From Saprospiraceae bacterium (GTDB lineage: Bacteria > Bacteroidota > Bacteroidia > Chitinophagales > Saprospiraceae): a stretch of DNA of 64,000 nucleotides. Both the position numbers and the translations under genes were made by a program. The notes under the pieces are model-generated. The model had not been told where the DNA came from. It saw only the letters and a list, made by a program, of their open reading frames with translations, and ran no database searches. Positions 27,664-36,825 of this stretch are shown here, one piece after another. The stretch covers positions 33,293-97,292 of the forward strand of contig JANWVR010000035.1 in the NCBI GenBank assembly GCA_025056735.1. Reading direction: 5' to 3'. How positions within the stretch are numbered: position 1 is the first letter of the stretch; every line of letters starts with the position of its first letter.

Positions 27664-27671
27664 TACTTTTG
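27664..27671 (+). promoter_or_regulatory. -7 promoter element for the isc genes
   Basis: Reads TACTTTTG, an exact TAnnTTTG match 55 bases before iscS. No -33 TTTG lies at standard distance, and no IscR-type operator or iscR gene is visible. Confidence 0.45.
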
Positions 27672-27725
27672 CTGCCTGAAAAGGCGAAGTAGAATCAATC
27701 TAAATTCACGGAGCATTTTTCAACT

Positions 27726-28946
27726 ATGGACAAGCGTAGAATGATCTATTTAGACAACAATGCAACCACGCCTTGCGACCCGCGGGTGGTGGAGGCAATG
27801 CTTCCTTATTTTTTTGAGCATCCGGGTAATGCAGCTAGCCGCAGCCATCCTTTTGGGTGGGAAGCAGAGGAAGCGGTGGACTATGCCCGCGAGCAGATTG
27901 CTCAGCTGATTGGCGCCGAGGACAAGGAGATTATTTTCACGTCGGGCGCCACGGAGAGCAATAACTTGGCCCTCAAGGGCGTCTTCGAGATGTATGCGCG
28001 CAAAGGCAACCACATCATCACGGTGGAGACGGAGCACAAGGCCATTTTGGATACCTGCCGCCATTTGGAGAAAATGGGTGCTGAGGTTACTTACTTGAAG
28101 GTCAACTCCGAAGGTCTGATCAACTTAGCCGACCTGGAAGCCGCCATTCGCCCGACCACCATTTTGGTGAGCGTGATGTGGGCCAACAACGAAACGGGCG
28201 TCATTCAGCCCATGCGCGAGATAGCAGCTATTTGCGAAAAACACGGCGTGCTTTTCCATAGCGATGCCACGCAAGCGGTGGGCAAAATTCCCACTTTCCC
28301 TCGCGAAGTGGGCATTCACCTGATGTCATTTACGGCGCATAAAATGTACGGTCCAAAGGGCGTAGGCGCGCTGTATGTGAGCCGCAAGAATCCGCGTGTC
28401 AAAGTAACTGCCCAAATGGACGGCGGCGGTCATGAACGCGGCATGCGCTCCGGCACGCTCAACGTGCCCGGCATTGTGGGCTTTGGTAAAGCCGCTGAAA
28501 TCGCCCGTCAGAGCATGGCCGAAGAGTCTGAGCGCCTGCGCCGCATGCGCGACCGCTTGGAAAGCGCCCTCCTGCAGTTGGAAGAGACCCAGGTCAATGG
28601 TTCTCGTGAACACCGCATGCCGCACGTAACGAACATATCCTTCAAGCACGTCGAAGGCGAAGGGCTGATGATGACTTTTAACCAAAACATCGCCGTCTCT
28701 TCCGGTTCGGCATGCACGTCGGCCTCACTGGAACCTTCCTATGTCTTGGTAGCTATGGGTTTAGGCGACGACTTAGCCCACTCATCTATCCGATTCTCAC
28801 TGGGGCGCTTTACTACCGAGGAAGACATAGATTTCGCCATTGAGGCCGTTACCAAAGGCGTCAACCATATGCGCGAAATCAGCCCCATCTGGGAGATGTA
28901 TAAAGAAGGTGTTGACCTCAGCAAAATCGAATGGGCCGCACATTAA
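27726..28946 (+). CDS. iscS: Cysteine desulfurase IscS
   Basis: A pyridoxal-phosphate enzyme that takes sulfur from cysteine to build iron-sulfur clusters and thiolated tRNA. Length (406) and motifs fit group I Isc[14 protein letters not shown] at the start, [26 protein letters not shown], the PLP lysine in [12 protein letters not shown] near residue 206, and the persulfide cysteine in [14 protein letters not shown] near 329. The flexible loop before this cysteine has group I length. It heads an iscS-iscU-iscA cluster. The enzyme would supply the many clusters of the complex I genes found later in the window. Confidence 0.96.
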   Translation: MDKRRMIYLDNNATTPCDPRVVEAMLPYFFEHPGNAASRSHPFGWEAEEAVDYAREQIAQLIGAEDKEIIFTSGATESNNLALKGVFEMYARKGNHIITVETEHKAILDTCRHLEKMGAEVTYLKVNSEGLINLADLEAAIRPTTILVSVMWANNETGVIQPMREIAAICEKHGVLFHSDATQAVGKIPTFPREVGIHLMSFTAHKMYGPKGVGALYVSRKNPRVKVTAQMDGGGHERGMRSGTLNVPGIVGFGKAAEIARQSMAEESERLRRMRDRLESALLQLEETQVNGSREHRMPHVTNISFKHVEGEGLMMTFNQNIAVSSGSACTSASLEPSYVLVAMGLGDDLAHSSIRFSLGRFTTEEDIDFAIEAVTKGVNHMREISPIWEMYKEGVDLSKIEWAAH

Positions 28947-28963
28947 AGTAAAACCCGAGCACT

Positions 28964-29068
28964 ATGCCTATTCAAAGCCCGCCCGATCCTATCTCTGCGC
29001 TCCTGTATCGGATCGTCTATTTCGTTCGAGGCCTTTGGTATAGTCTCATCAAAAAGAAAAAATCCTGA
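28964..29068 (+). CDS. Possible 34-residue small protein between iscS and iscU
   Basis: An ATG-initiated frame of 34 codons: a proline-rich start (MPIQSPPDP), a hydrophobic, aromatic middle (ALLYRIVYFVRGLWYSLI), and a KKKKS end. This looks like a short membrane-binding helix with a basic tail. It fills most of the 168-base gap between iscS and iscU on the same strand. No family is recognised, there is no clear ribosome site, and chance cannot be excluded. Confidence 0.3.
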   Translation: MPIQSPPDPISALLYRIVYFVRGLWYSLIKKKKS

Positions 29069-29114
29069 CATTGTACTTTAAACAACATCCTGTCTTTCAA
29101 AAATACCCTGTCCT

Positions 29115-29543
29115 ATGGCATACAGCAGCAAAGTTCTCGACCACTTTCAAAACCCACGCAACGTTGGCGTGCTGGATAAATCAAAGAAAAATGTGGGTAC
29201 TGGCTTAGTCGGCGCCCCTGAATGCGGTGACGTGATGCGCCTGCAAATCGAAGTGGACGAAGAGACGGGCGTCATCCGCGACGCTAAGTTCAAAACCTTT
29301 GGTTGCGGCTCGGCTATCGCTTCCTCGTCGCTGGCTACCGAATGGCTCAAGGGCAAAACCATCGAAGAGGCCCTCAAGATTGACAACATGGATATTGTGG
29401 AAGAGCTGGCCCTGCCGCCCGTTAAGATCCACTGTTCTGTGCTGGCTGAAGACGCCATTAAGGCCGCGATTGAAGACTACAAGCGCAAAAATGGCCTTTT
29501 AGAAGCACCCAGCCAAGCCGCTGAACAAGCCGTAACTGCTTGA
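29115..29543 (+). CDS. iscU: Iron-sulfur cluster scaffold IscU
   Basis: The scaffold on which IscS sulfur and iron are assembled. The 142-residue protein opens with the typical YSSKVLDHFQNPRNVG. It has the three cluster-binding cysteines in APECGDVM (about 37), FGCGSAIASSS (about 64) and KIHCSVLAEDAI (about 107), plus the chaperone-recognition segment LPPVK. The tail after residue 128 is alanine-rich and longer than usual. Its stop codon lies two bases before the iscA start, so the two are translationally coupled. Confidence 0.96.
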   Translation: MAYSSKVLDHFQNPRNVGVLDKSKKNVGTGLVGAPECGDVMRLQIEVDEETGVIRDAKFKTFGCGSAIASSSLATEWLKGKTIEEALKIDNMDIVEELALPPVKIHCSVLAEDAIKAAIEDYKRKNGLLEAPSQAAEQAVTA

Positions 29544-29545
29544 TT

Positions 29546-29872
29546 ATGATTTTTGTAGCCGATAGCGCCAAGTCTAAGATTGCCGAAATACGCGCCGCAG
29601 GCGGCGTGAGCGATGACTATTTCCTTCGTGTAAGCGTCGTCTCAGGCGGCTGCTCGGGTTTGTCATACAAGCTCGATTTCGACAACGAGCTCAAACCCAA
29701 CGACCAGGTTTTTGAAGATAACGGCGTCAAGGTGGTTACCGATTTGAAGAGCTTCCTTTACCTCTTCAATACAACGTTGGAGTTTTCTGGCGGCCTCAAC
29801 GGCAAGGGCTTCCATTTTAACAATCCCAACGCTACACGCACTTGCGGGTGTGGAGAGAGTTTTGCCGTCTGA
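29546..29872 (+). CDS. iscA: HesB/IscA-type iron-sulfur carrier
   Basis: An A-type carrier that hands clusters to target proteins. The three conserved cysteines are in SGGCSGLSY and the C-terminal TCGCGESFAV. I start at ATG 29546, two bases after the iscU stop, rather than the TTG at 29540. It closes the isc cluster and is followed by a strong hairpin. HscA, HscB and ferredoxin genes do not follow, as is common in Bacteroidota. Confidence 0.93.
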   Translation: MIFVADSAKSKIAEIRAAGGVSDDYFLRVSVVSGGCSGLSYKLDFDNELKPNDQVFEDNGVKVVTDLKSFLYLFNTTLEFSGGLNGKGFHFNNPNATRTCGCGESFAV

Positions 29873-29902
29873 GCGCAAACGCCTTTAGATGGAAAAACTA
29901 AG

Positions 29903-29934
29903 CAGGCGTCCGCTCTTCAAAGGGCGGGCGCCTG
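29903..29934 (+). terminator. Strong hairpin after iscA, probable terminator
   Basis: CAGGCGTCCGCTC pairs with GGGCGGGCGCCTG (13 pairs, two of them G-T) across the loop TTCAAA, 30 bases after the iscA stop. The following sequence is only moderately T-rich (TGTTGCTT), so it may also act by protecting the 3' end. Confidence 0.6.
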
Positions 29935-30051
29935 TGTTGCTTATGCGCCGCGCAACGCATCGGCCTATGAAAGACATTTTGAGAGGCTAAGCAGCGCATT
30001 TGCCTGCTTCTTCGTTCCTTTGACGGCGTCACACGCAAACGTGCGCATTCC

Positions 30052-30651
30052 ATGAACATCGCCTGGGCTTTGGACTTTTCCGAAGGAGACTTCCTGGCTG
30101 CCCTCGCTCGGCAGGAGCGGTGGGCGCAGCAGGCGTTGTACGAACAACACTACGGCAAGATGATGGGCATTTGCCTGCGCTACGCCAGCTCGCGCGATGA
30201 GGCTTTAGATTTGCTGCACGAAAGTTTTATCAAGATTTTTCAAAACATCCATCGCTATCAACCAGAAACCTCGCTGGGCGGATGGATGCGCACGATCGTT
30301 ATTAACACCTGCATTGATTACCATCGGCGCAACGCCCGCCGCCGGACGGAAGACTTAGAAGAGGCTCAGACCTTTTCCGCTGGAGAGCCCGATGCCCTCA
30401 GCCGTCTGAGCGAGCAAGAGATTTTAGACGCCATACAACGCCTATCGCCGGTGTATCGAGCCGTGTTCAACCTCTACGTGGTGGAGGGCTATTCGCACAA
30501 AGAAATCGCTGAAGCGCTACAAATCACTGAAAGCACCTCGCGCAGCAATCTTCTCAAAGCGCGCCTCAAACTTCAAGAATACCTCAGCGGGCGCCAGATA
30601 GCCGCAGACGCCGAACATGCCGCTGGCCAGACCACATCCGAAACATCATGA
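30052..30651 (+). CDS. ECF-type RNA polymerase sigma factor
   Basis: The 199-residue protein has region 2 at about 25-95 (YEQHYGKMMGICLRYASS, ALDLLHESFIKIFQNIHRY, GGWMRTIVINTCIDYHRR). Region 4 lies at about 135-185 (LSPVYRAVFNLYVVEGYSHK, then EIAEALQITESTSRSNLLKA). It directs polymerase to a small set of envelope-stress or nutrient genes. The next gene overlaps it by four bases (ATGA) and encodes a membrane protein with a cytoplasmic N-terminus, probably the anti-sigma partner. The tail after region 4 is alanine- and threonine-rich. Confidence 0.93.
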   Translation: MNIAWALDFSEGDFLAALARQERWAQQALYEQHYGKMMGICLRYASSRDEALDLLHESFIKIFQNIHRYQPETSLGGWMRTIVINTCIDYHRRNARRRTEDLEEAQTFSAGEPDALSRLSEQEILDAIQRLSPVYRAVFNLYVVEGYSHKEIAEALQITESTSRSNLLKARLKLQEYLSGRQIAADAEHAAGQTTSETS

Positions 30652-32015
30652 CTGAGCAGAACTTCGACCGCTTACTCAAAGAGGCGTTGGAAAACCTCGA
30701 GCCGCCGTACGACCCGACGACGTGGGAAGCGCTCCGGCAACGCTTAGATGCACAAACCGGCGATGCGCCGGCAGCCGCAGAGGACGCTGCCTGGGAGGCC
30801 AATATCCGCGAACGTCTAGAACGCCTCTCCGCACCTTATGAAGCCGCCAGCTGGAAAGCCCTGCTCGCTCGAATGCGCCTGCAAACCCAACGGAAGTGGT
30901 ACGTGTACGGGGCCAAAACCCTTGAAATGGCGCTGTTGCTCCTGCTGTTGCTCTGGCTCTGGGATTCCGACCGCGTCCGCCCGGCGGCTTCCCCCAGCAA
31001 TGCGACGCTTCAGTCGCCGATAGCGCAAAGCGCTGAAAGCACAAAAAGCATGCTGCAACCGCCCAGTGCGCAACTGCTCAATGCGACAGGGACGCCTTCT
31101 TCCAATTCGAGTAGCGCTGTACATACAAACCCAGCAGAAGCACAGCGTCCGGCCCAAGGCAACACCGAACCTCAGCGCCCTGCTGATGCCCTGGCAGATG
31201 CCTCCGCTGCACCGTTAGCAGAGAACGTCGTTGAACCTTCCCGTCTGCCTGCGCTGTCCTTCTTGCTTACCTTGCCTCTCCAGGCTCCAAAGCGGCAGTC
31301 CCTTGCCTCTGGCGAGCCGACGATGGCGACAGCGCCTCCCGTGCCTGCACCTGCCTCTACCGTAGAGCGGCGTTTCTATCTCTTTGGGGCGATCGTTGCC
31401 CAACGCCATCGAATCTTGTTGCCCGATGCCCAACAGACGGCGTATGGCTATGGTCTTTCGCTCCGCGCAGAATACCGCAAACGCGCCTGGGCGTGGAGCA
31501 CAGGTTTGGAGTATGGCGACCTGGCCTTTGCACCGCAGTATCGCGAGCGCATCTATCAGGGCGGGCCGCAAATAGGGTACTACGGGGTTACCCTCTCTCA
31601 AGTGCGCGCCGATATGCTTTTGCTGCCGATGGCAGTGTCGCGCCGCGTCCTGAATGCCGAACGATGGCAGGGATGGATAACCGGAGGTCTCACTGCCCAC
31701 TTAGCGCTTGCCAAAGCGTATGATTACGACTATACCTATCACCCGCCTGGCCACCTTCCGCCGACGCAGGCGGACCCCAACGCACAACCGCATCTGCTGG
31801 AGCGCGGTCGAGGCTTGCTCGAGGGCGGAAACTTAGCCTCCAACGCCTATGCCTCTGCTGACTTGGGCATGCGCTGGGAATACAGCATACCCGGAGGGCG
31901 CTACGCCTGGTACGTCCAGCCGCTGTACCGCCGAGGGCTGACACCTGGAGTCGGTATTAACGGCGAGCGCCTGCACGCCTGGGTCTTGCAGGTAGGCCTG
32001 CGCGTTGCGCCTTAG
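30648..32015 (+). CDS. Putative anti-sigma / outer-membrane beta-barrel fusion protein
   Basis: Residues 1-80 are a cytoplasmic acidic helical region containing two related units, one with LLKEALENLEPPYDPTTW, the second with ERLERLSAPYEAASW. A single membrane span follows at about 88-104 (ALLLLLLLWLW), then a long low-complexity periplasmic linker (residues 110-230, rich in S, A, P, Q). The C-terminal 220 residues have the alternating aromatic pattern of an outer-membrane beta-barrel (FYLFGAIVAQRHR, WAWSTGLEYGDLAF, ending LHAWVLQVGLRVAP). The layout would let an outer-membrane state be sensed and relayed to the sigma factor, whose gene it overlaps by ATGA. The anti-sigma role is inferred from context. 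Confidence 0.7.
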   Translation: MTEQNFDRLLKEALENLEPPYDPTTWEALRQRLDAQTGDAPAAAEDAAWEANIRERLERLSAPYEAASWKALLARMRLQTQRKWYVYGAKTLEMALLLLLLLWLWDSDRVRPAASPSNATLQSPIAQSAESTKSMLQPPSAQLLNATGTPSSNSSSAVHTNPAEAQRPAQGNTEPQRPADALADASAAPLAENVVEPSRLPALSFLLTLPLQAPKRQSLASGEPTMATAPPVPAPASTVERRFYLFGAIVAQRHRILLPDAQQTAYGYGLSLRAEYRKRAWAWSTGLEYGDLAFAPQYRERIYQGGPQIGYYGVTLSQVRADMLLLPMAVSRRVLNAERWQGWITGGLTAHLALAKAYDYDYTYHPPGHLPPTQADPNAQPHLLERGRGLLEGGNLASNAYASADLGMRWEYSIPGGRYAWYVQPLYRRGLTPGVGINGERLHAWVLQVGLRVAP

Positions 32016-32096
32016 AGCGGCCTTTAGTCTTTCAGTGCAACCGAAAGGCGAGCGCCAGAGTCGTTTTCCGATACCGGAAATCGCCGCAGCACGCGC

Positions 32097-32981
32097 TCAG
32101 TCGGCATAAATTTCTTTTCGCGCTGCCTTGAGCGTGTTCATCAGCAGAGCGGCTACTGTCATAAGACCCACGCCGCCGGGCACGGGGGTGATATAGCTGC
32201 ATTTGGGTGCTACCGCCTCAAAATCTACATCGCCTACCAGACGCGACCCGCTCTTGCGCGTAGGGTCGGCAATGCGGTTGATGCCCACGTCAATAACGAC
32301 GGCTCCCTCCTTGACCCAATCGGCCTGCACGAAGTTGGGCTTGCCGATGGCGGCCACAACGATATCGGCGCGGCGCACCTCCTCGGCGATGTTGCGCGTG
32401 CGCGAGTGGGTGAGCGTAACGGTGCAATCGCCCGGATAGCCCTTGCGCGACATCAGCAGGCTCATCGGCGTGCCCACAATGTTGCTGCGGCCCAGCACGA
32501 CGCAGTGCTTACCGGCAGTCTCAATGTGGTATCGGCGCAGCATTTCCACGATGCCAAAGGGCGTGGCGGGCAGGAAGGCGGGCATGCCCTGAGCCATGCG
32601 CCCAAAGTTGATGGGGTGGAAGCCGTCCACATCTTTGCGGTGGTCAATGGCCAGCGTAATGCGTTCTTCGTTGATGTGGGCGGGCAGCGGCAGTTGCACG
32701 ATGAAACCATCCACGTCAGAGTCGTCATTGAGGCCTCGGACGATGTCTAACAGCTCAGCCTCAGAGATGTCGGCCGGGCGGCGCACTAAGGAGCTCCTAA
32801 AGCCCACCTGTTCGCAGGACTTGATTTTGCTGCCGACATAGACCTCGCTGGCGGGGTTATCGCCCACAAGTACGGCCGCTAAATGCGGGATTTTGCCGCC
32901 CTGCTGGCGGATTTGCTCAACTGCAGTGGCGAGCTCTTGTTTGATGTTCTCGGAAAGTACTTTGCCGTCAAGAAGTTGCAT
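32097..32981 (-). CDS. folD: Methylenetetrahydrofolate dehydrogenase/cyclohydrolase FolD
   Basis: A bifunctional enzyme of one-carbon metabolism that interconverts methylene-, methenyl- and formyl-tetrahydrofolate. The 294-residue protein has [19 protein letters not shown] with the catalytic lysine, [24 protein letters not shown], the NADP motif [16 protein letters not shown], and the final [16 protein letters not shown]. All key blocks are intact. The lipoprotein gene upstream ends 15 bases before its start on the same strand, so the pair is probably one transcript. Confidence 0.96.
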   Translation of the reverse strand: MQLLDGKVLSENIKQELATAVEQIRQQGGKIPHLAAVLVGDNPASEVYVGSKIKSCEQVGFRSSLVRRPADISEAELLDIVRGLNDDSDVDGFIVQLPLPAHINEERITLAIDHRKDVDGFHPINFGRMAQGMPAFLPATPFGIVEMLRRYHIETAGKHCVVLGRSNIVGTPMSLLMSRKGYPGDCTVTLTHSRTRNIAEEVRRADIVVAAIGKPNFVQADWVKEGAVVIDVGINRIADPTRKSGSRLVGDVDFEAVAPKCSYITPVPGGVGLMTVAALLMNTLKAARKEIYAD

Positions 32982-32996
32982 AAAAGAGCGATTGGG

Positions 32997-33752
32997 TTAG
33001 CGAAGAAGGTTTAGGACAAGGTAGCTGTCGGTGTTTTGCCAGGCAGTTTCGGCTTTTTGGCTGTTCAGAGGGATATTTCCGATAATATTTTCCCATTGTG
33101 GTTCGCTATCGCGGTCGCCATAGGCTAAGGCAAAGCCAATTTTTTTGCCCTCCTTGAGGAGTTTAGGGATGTTTTCGCCGTTGGGTCGGTACTGCTTACC
33201 GTCATAGACGCGGAGGGCGATTTCCCAGGTACTGGTGTTGTCGCGGCGGATGTGGCGCATCCAGCAGTGGTCGTCGAGCGTCTGCCAGATGCTGTCGGGT
33301 ACAGCGTTGAAGATGCGGCCGTCCAGCGGAATGTGGTAAACAAAGGCATTGTAGCCGGCCCGGTCACCACCAGAGGCGTCCTCATCTATAAAAAGGATCA
33401 GGCAGTCGGCTAAGCGCGGCGCCTCTATGTTGGGCAGGGCGTTTTCCGTCAAGGAGTCGTCCTCGACTTCCACCAGAAAATAAAGGTTGTTTTCGTCCCA
33501 GGCGACTTTGTAGCGCCCTTTAAAGTCGGCGGCCTGGGTCATTTGCCGTTGCCAGGGCTGATCAATGGGCTGCCAGTCTAAATTCTCCCAGACAGCATCC
33601 GCTCCGCTGCCGTCCACAACAGGAGTACCGTAGGCGGCATTCAGGGAAAGACGCTGGCTGTTGGCCGAACTATTAGAATTACTGCCGTCCTGACATGCTG
33701 CGCCCAGCAGCACCAGAAGCCAAAGAAGTGTATTGAGGACTCTACAAGGCAT
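32997..33752 (-). CDS. Lipoprotein with CBM9-like (DOMON/endoxylanase-type) domain
   Basis: A signal peptide with a lipobox (VLLGAAC) predicts a lipid-anchored protein, followed by a serine/asparagine linker and a ligand-binding beta-sandwich of CBM9 type. Signs are YKVAWDENNLYFLVEVEDDS, DCLILFIDEDAS, STWEIALRVYD and KIGFALAYGDRDSEPQWENI. In other proteins this fold binds sugars or haem; here the ligand is unknown. ATG 33752 gives the best signal peptide; ATG 33770 is possible. The gene lies 15 bases upstream of folD, with which it is probably co-transcribed despite no obvious link. Confidence 0.75.
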   Translation of the reverse strand: MPCRVLNTLLWLLVLLGAACQDGSNSNSSANSQRLSLNAAYGTPVVDGSGADAVWENLDWQPIDQPWQRQMTQAADFKGRYKVAWDENNLYFLVEVEDDSLTENALPNIEAPRLADCLILFIDEDASGGDRAGYNAFVYHIPLDGRIFNAVPDSIWQTLDDHCWMRHIRRDNTSTWEIALRVYDGKQYRPNGENIPKLLKEGKKIGFALAYGDRDSEPQWENIIGNIPLNSQKAETAWQNTDSYLVLNLLR

Positions 33753-33876
33753 ACAAGGGTGGGATGTCATTGTTCAATTAGGCGAATTATTATTTTAAAA
33801 CAGGTATATTTGGAGCGGCCTTCAGGAAAAATATTTTGCGACAGGGTCGGTTATATGACAAAAGTTAGCCTATCGG

Positions 33877-33884
33877 TACCTTTG
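33877..33884 (+). promoter_or_regulatory. -7 promoter element for the nuo operon
   Basis: Reads TACCTTTG, an exact -7 match 93 bases before nuoA. No good -33 TTTG at standard distance. It is the only such match I found in this intergenic region. Confidence 0.45.
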
Positions 33885-33977
33885 CGGCGGAAAAGGATCG
33901 AAATGCTGAAATGGGCTATATTTGAGCGAACTTAAGCCCGCCTGTATCCGTTTTAACGACCAAAATCGCGCAAGTAT

Positions 33978-34340
33978 ATGGAGCCTTCTGCTTTTATGCC
34001 TATCGTGCTGCAGTCTCTGGTGGCTTTGGGCTTTGTTGCCCTGATACTTATCCTGGTGCCTATGCTGGGCCCGCGCCGCCAGAGCCGCCGAAAAGGCGAG
34101 AATTTTGAGTGTGGCGTCGAGTCGCAAGGCAACGCGCGGATGCCTGTGTCTATCAAGTACTTCATGACAGCTATCCTCTTCGTGCTGTTCGATGTGGAGA
34201 TCATTTTCTTCTACCCTTACGCTGTCAATTTCCGGGAAATGGGCATCGAAGGCTTCCTCGCCGTCCTGCTGTTTGTAGCCATCTTCATCGTCGGCTTCTA
34301 CTACGTTTTGCGCCGCGGCGCCTTAGACTGGGAAAAATAG
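33978..34340 (+). CDS. nuoA: NADH-quinone oxidoreductase subunit A
   Basis: A small membrane subunit of complex I next to the quinone site. The 120-residue protein has three membrane spans and the family signature RKGENFECGVESQGNARMP followed by YFMTAILFVLFDVEIIFFYP. The conserved ECG and FDVE residues are present. It is the first gene of the nuo operon and is followed by an unusually long gap (142 bases) before nuoB, containing a heptamer repeat. Confidence 0.96.
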   Translation: MEPSAFMPIVLQSLVALGFVALILILVPMLGPRRQSRRKGENFECGVESQGNARMPVSIKYFMTAILFVLFDVEIIFFYPYAVNFREMGIEGFLAVLLFVAIFIVGFYYVLRRGALDWEK

Positions 34341-34360
34341 CGCCACCTAATATCTGGTCT

Positions 34361-34409
34361 TTTTTCATTTTTCACTTTTAATTTTTCATTTTTAATTTTC
34401 CATTTTTCC
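34361..34409. repeat. Heptamer tandem repeat between nuoA and nuoB
   Basis: Seven successive seven-base units, all variants of TTTTTCA or TTTTTAA: TTTTTCA, TTTTTCA, CTTTTAA, TTTTTCA, TTTTTAA, TTTTCCA, TTTTTCC. The phase is kept throughout. The tract starts 21 bases after the nuoA stop and is almost pure T/A in a GC-rich operon. Confidence 0.85.
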
Positions 34410-34468
34410 AAATGCTGACGCTACTCATTTTAGCTACGCTGTATAAACTGTTATCATCTAGCCAAAGA

Positions 34469-34475
34469 AAGGAGG
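34469..34475 (+). promoter_or_regulatory. Strong Shine-Dalgarno site for nuoB
   Basis: AAGGAGG lies seven bases before the nuoB ATG. Such complete sites are rare in this genome, where most genes lack one, so nuoB probably starts translation independently after the long gap. Confidence 0.7.
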
Positions 34476-34482
34476 AAAAATC

Positions 34483-35022
34483 ATGAGTCACACTATAGCA
34501 GACATGCCCGAGGGCTTTGGCGGCGAGGGCTTTTTTGCCACTTCGCTTTCTAAGGCCATTGGTCTGGCGCGCGCCAATTCCATCTGGCCGTTGCCGTTTG
34601 CCACTTCCTGCTGTGGCATCGAATTTATGGCTACGATGGGCAGCAATTACGACCTGGCTCGTTTTGGCATGGAGCGCATGTCGTTCTCGCCCCGGCAGGC
34701 CGACCTGCTCATGGTCATGGGCACTATTGCCAAAAAGATGGGGCCGGTGCTCAAGCAAGTTTACACCCAGATGGCCGAGCCTAAATGGGTTATTGCTGTA
34801 GGCGCCTGTGCCAGTTCGGGCGGCATTTTCGATACGTATTCGGTATTGCAGGGCATTGACAAGGTTATCCCCGTAGATGTGTATGTCCCAGGCTGCCCGC
34901 CGCGACCGGAGCAGATCATTGACGGCATTTTGAAGATTCAGGAGCTGGTCAAACACGAGCCGCTGCGCCGCCGCTATTCGCCCGAGTACCAGCATCTTTT
35001 GGAAAAATATCAGATCGCGTGA
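34483..35022 (+). CDS. nuoB: NADH-quinone oxidoreductase subunit B
   Basis: The subunit that carries terminal cluster N2, which passes electrons to quinone. The 179-residue protein has the conserved [17 protein letters not shown] with the cysteine pair, [27 protein letters not shown], and [12 protein letters not shown]. All four cluster cysteines are present. The nuoC start overlaps its last codon (GTGA), so the two are coupled. Confidence 0.97.
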   Translation: MSHTIADMPEGFGGEGFFATSLSKAIGLARANSIWPLPFATSCCGIEFMATMGSNYDLARFGMERMSFSPRQADLLMVMGTIAKKMGPVLKQVYTQMAEPKWVIAVGACASSGGIFDTYSVLQGIDKVIPVDVYVPGCPPRPEQIIDGILKIQELVKHEPLRRRYSPEYQHLLEKYQIA

Positions 35023-35546
35023 AGCCCGAACTCATCGTTGCCCGCATTGAGCAGCAAAGCCCTGGTGTTCTGGAGCGCCATTCCACGGCCTACGACGGGA
35101 TGCTGACGCTCGAAACTGCCCCACAGCGCGCGTGGGAACTGCTCAAGTTCCTGCGCGACGACGAGATGCTGAACTTCCACTTCCTGACTACCCTCTGCGG
35201 CATCCACTACCCCGAGGCTAAAGGCCGCGAACTGTGCGTCATGTACCAGCTGCACAACTGGCCCAAAAACGTCCGTGTGCGCGTGAAAACCTACCTGCCC
35301 ATCGAAGACCCGCACATCGCCACTGTTACCAACCTATGGGCTACCGCCGACTGGATGGAACGCGAAACCTACGATTTCTTCGGCGTCGTCTTCGACGGGC
35401 ACCCCAATCTGAAACGCATCCTCAATGTGGAAGACCTCGACGTATTCCCCATGCGCAAAGAGTATCGCCTCGAAGACGGCACGCGCACCGACAAAGACGA
35501 CCGCTTCTTCGGACGCACCGGCAACGAAGGCCGACGCTTCGATTGA
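35019..35546 (+). CDS. nuoC: NADH-quinone oxidoreductase subunit C
   Basis: A soluble subunit of the complex I connecting arm, separate from NuoD here. The 175-residue protein has the PF00329 pattern: [34 protein letters not shown], and the invariant [20 protein letters not shown] followed by EYRLED. The start is GTG overlapping the nuoB stop. The tail after the family block is short and basic. Confidence 0.95.
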   Translation: MKPELIVARIEQQSPGVLERHSTAYDGMLTLETAPQRAWELLKFLRDDEMLNFHFLTTLCGIHYPEAKGRELCVMYQLHNWPKNVRVRVKTYLPIEDPHIATVTNLWATADWMERETYDFFGVVFDGHPNLKRILNVEDLDVFPMRKEYRLEDGTRTDKDDRFFGRTGNEGRRFD

Positions 35547-35619
35547 TGCTCTCCGTCTGGGCGTGTCTTGACGGAAAAACGCAACGCCGTGTTGGTCAAT
35601 CTCTTAGTAGTAAAAAAAC

Positions 35620-36825
35620 ATGGAAATTCAATCCTACTTCTCCTCGCTCGATAGTCTGGATGGCGAATTGGCCACCCTCAATTTAGGCCCGACGCATCCT
35701 GCGACGCACGGCATCTTCCAGAACGTGCTCAAGATGAACGGCGAGCGCGTCGTCAGCGCTGAGCCGACCATTGGTTACATTCACCGGGCGTTTGAGAAGT
35801 TGGCGGAGCACCGCCCATACAACCAGATAACGCCCATCACCGACCGGCTCAACTACTGCTCGTCGCCCATCAACAACATAGGCTGGCACATGACGGTGGA
35901 AAAACTGGCGCGCATCGAGGTGCCCAAGCGCGCCCAGTACATGCGCGTCATCCTTATGGAACTGGCCCGCATCGCCGACCACCTCATTTGCAACTCCGTC
36001 ATCGGTGTGGATACTGGTGCGCTCACCGGCTTCACCTACATGTTTCAGGAGCGCGAGCGCATCTATGAAATGTACGAAGAAATCTGCGGCACCCGCCTGA
36101 CAACCAACATTGGCCGCATTGGCGGCATGGAACGCGACTTTACGCCTGCCTTTCACCAAAAACTGCGCGATTTTCTGAAGACGTTCCCCGAGCGCTTCGA
36201 GGAGTTCAATAGCATGTTGGAGCGCAACCGCATTTTCATGGATCGCACCATCGGCGCAGGGCCTATCTCTGCCGAACGCGCCCTCTCCTACGGCTTTACG
36301 GGGCCCAATCTGCGCGCCTGCGGCGTGGACTACGACGTGCGCGTCATGGAACCCTATTCCTCCTACGAGGACTTCGATTTCATCATTCCCGTCGGCACGC
36401 AAGGCGACACTTACGACCGCTTCATGGTGCGCCAGGAAGAAGTGCGCCAAAGCCTTCGCATCATTCGGCAAGCGTATGAAAACCTGCCCGGAGGCCCTTA
36501 CCATGCCGATGTGCCGGCCTATTACCTACCCGAAAAGCCCGACGTTTACACCAAAATGGAGGCACTTATCTACCACTTCAAGATCGTCATGGGCGAAGTG
36601 CCCATCCCCAAGGGCGAGGTCTATCACGCCGTCGAGGGAGCCAATGGCGAACTGGGCTTTTATCTCATCAGCGACGGCGGCCGGCAGCCCTATCGCTTGC
36701 ACTTCCGCCGGCCTTGTTTCATCTATTACCAGGCGTACCCGGAGATGATCCGAGGCGCTATGCTATCGGACGCTATCCTGACCATGAGCTCGCTGAATGT
36801 TATTGCGGGCGAGCTAGATGCTTGA
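35620..36825 (+). CDS. nuoD: NADH-quinone oxidoreductase subunit D
   Basis: The quinone-site subunit related to hydrogenase large subunits. The 401-residue protein has LNLGPTHPATHGIFQ with the conserved histidines at the quinone pocket, IGYIHRAFEKLAE, YCSSPINNIGWHMTVEKL, and MERDFTPAFHQKL. It ends in LRFRRPCFI-like and SLNVIAGELDA segments with the usual C-terminal aspartate. The nuoE frame overlaps the stop codon. Confidence 0.97.
   Translation: MEIQSYFSSLDSLDGELATLNLGPTHPATHGIFQNVLKMNGERVVSAEPTIGYIHRAFEKLAEHRPYNQITPITDRLNYCSSPINNIGWHMTVEKLARIEVPKRAQYMRVILMELARIADHLICNSVIGVDTGALTGFTYMFQERERIYEMYEEICGTRLTTNIGRIGGMERDFTPAFHQKLRDFLKTFPERFEEFNSMLERNRIFMDRTIGAGPISAERALSYGFTGPNLRACGVDYDVRVMEPYSSYEDFDFIIPVGTQGDTYDRFMVRQEEVRQSLRIIRQAYENLPGGPYHADVPAYYLPEKPDVYTKMEALIYHFKIVMGEVPIPKGEVYHAVEGANGELGFYLISDGGRQPYRLHFRRPCFIYYQAYPEMIRGAMLSDAILTMSSLNVIAGELDA

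Noticed and set aside
35683..36504. Long minus-strand frame of 273 codons inside nuoD
   Set aside because: Shadow of nuoD; the plus strand encodes a fully conserved complex I subunit and the antisense product resembles nothing.
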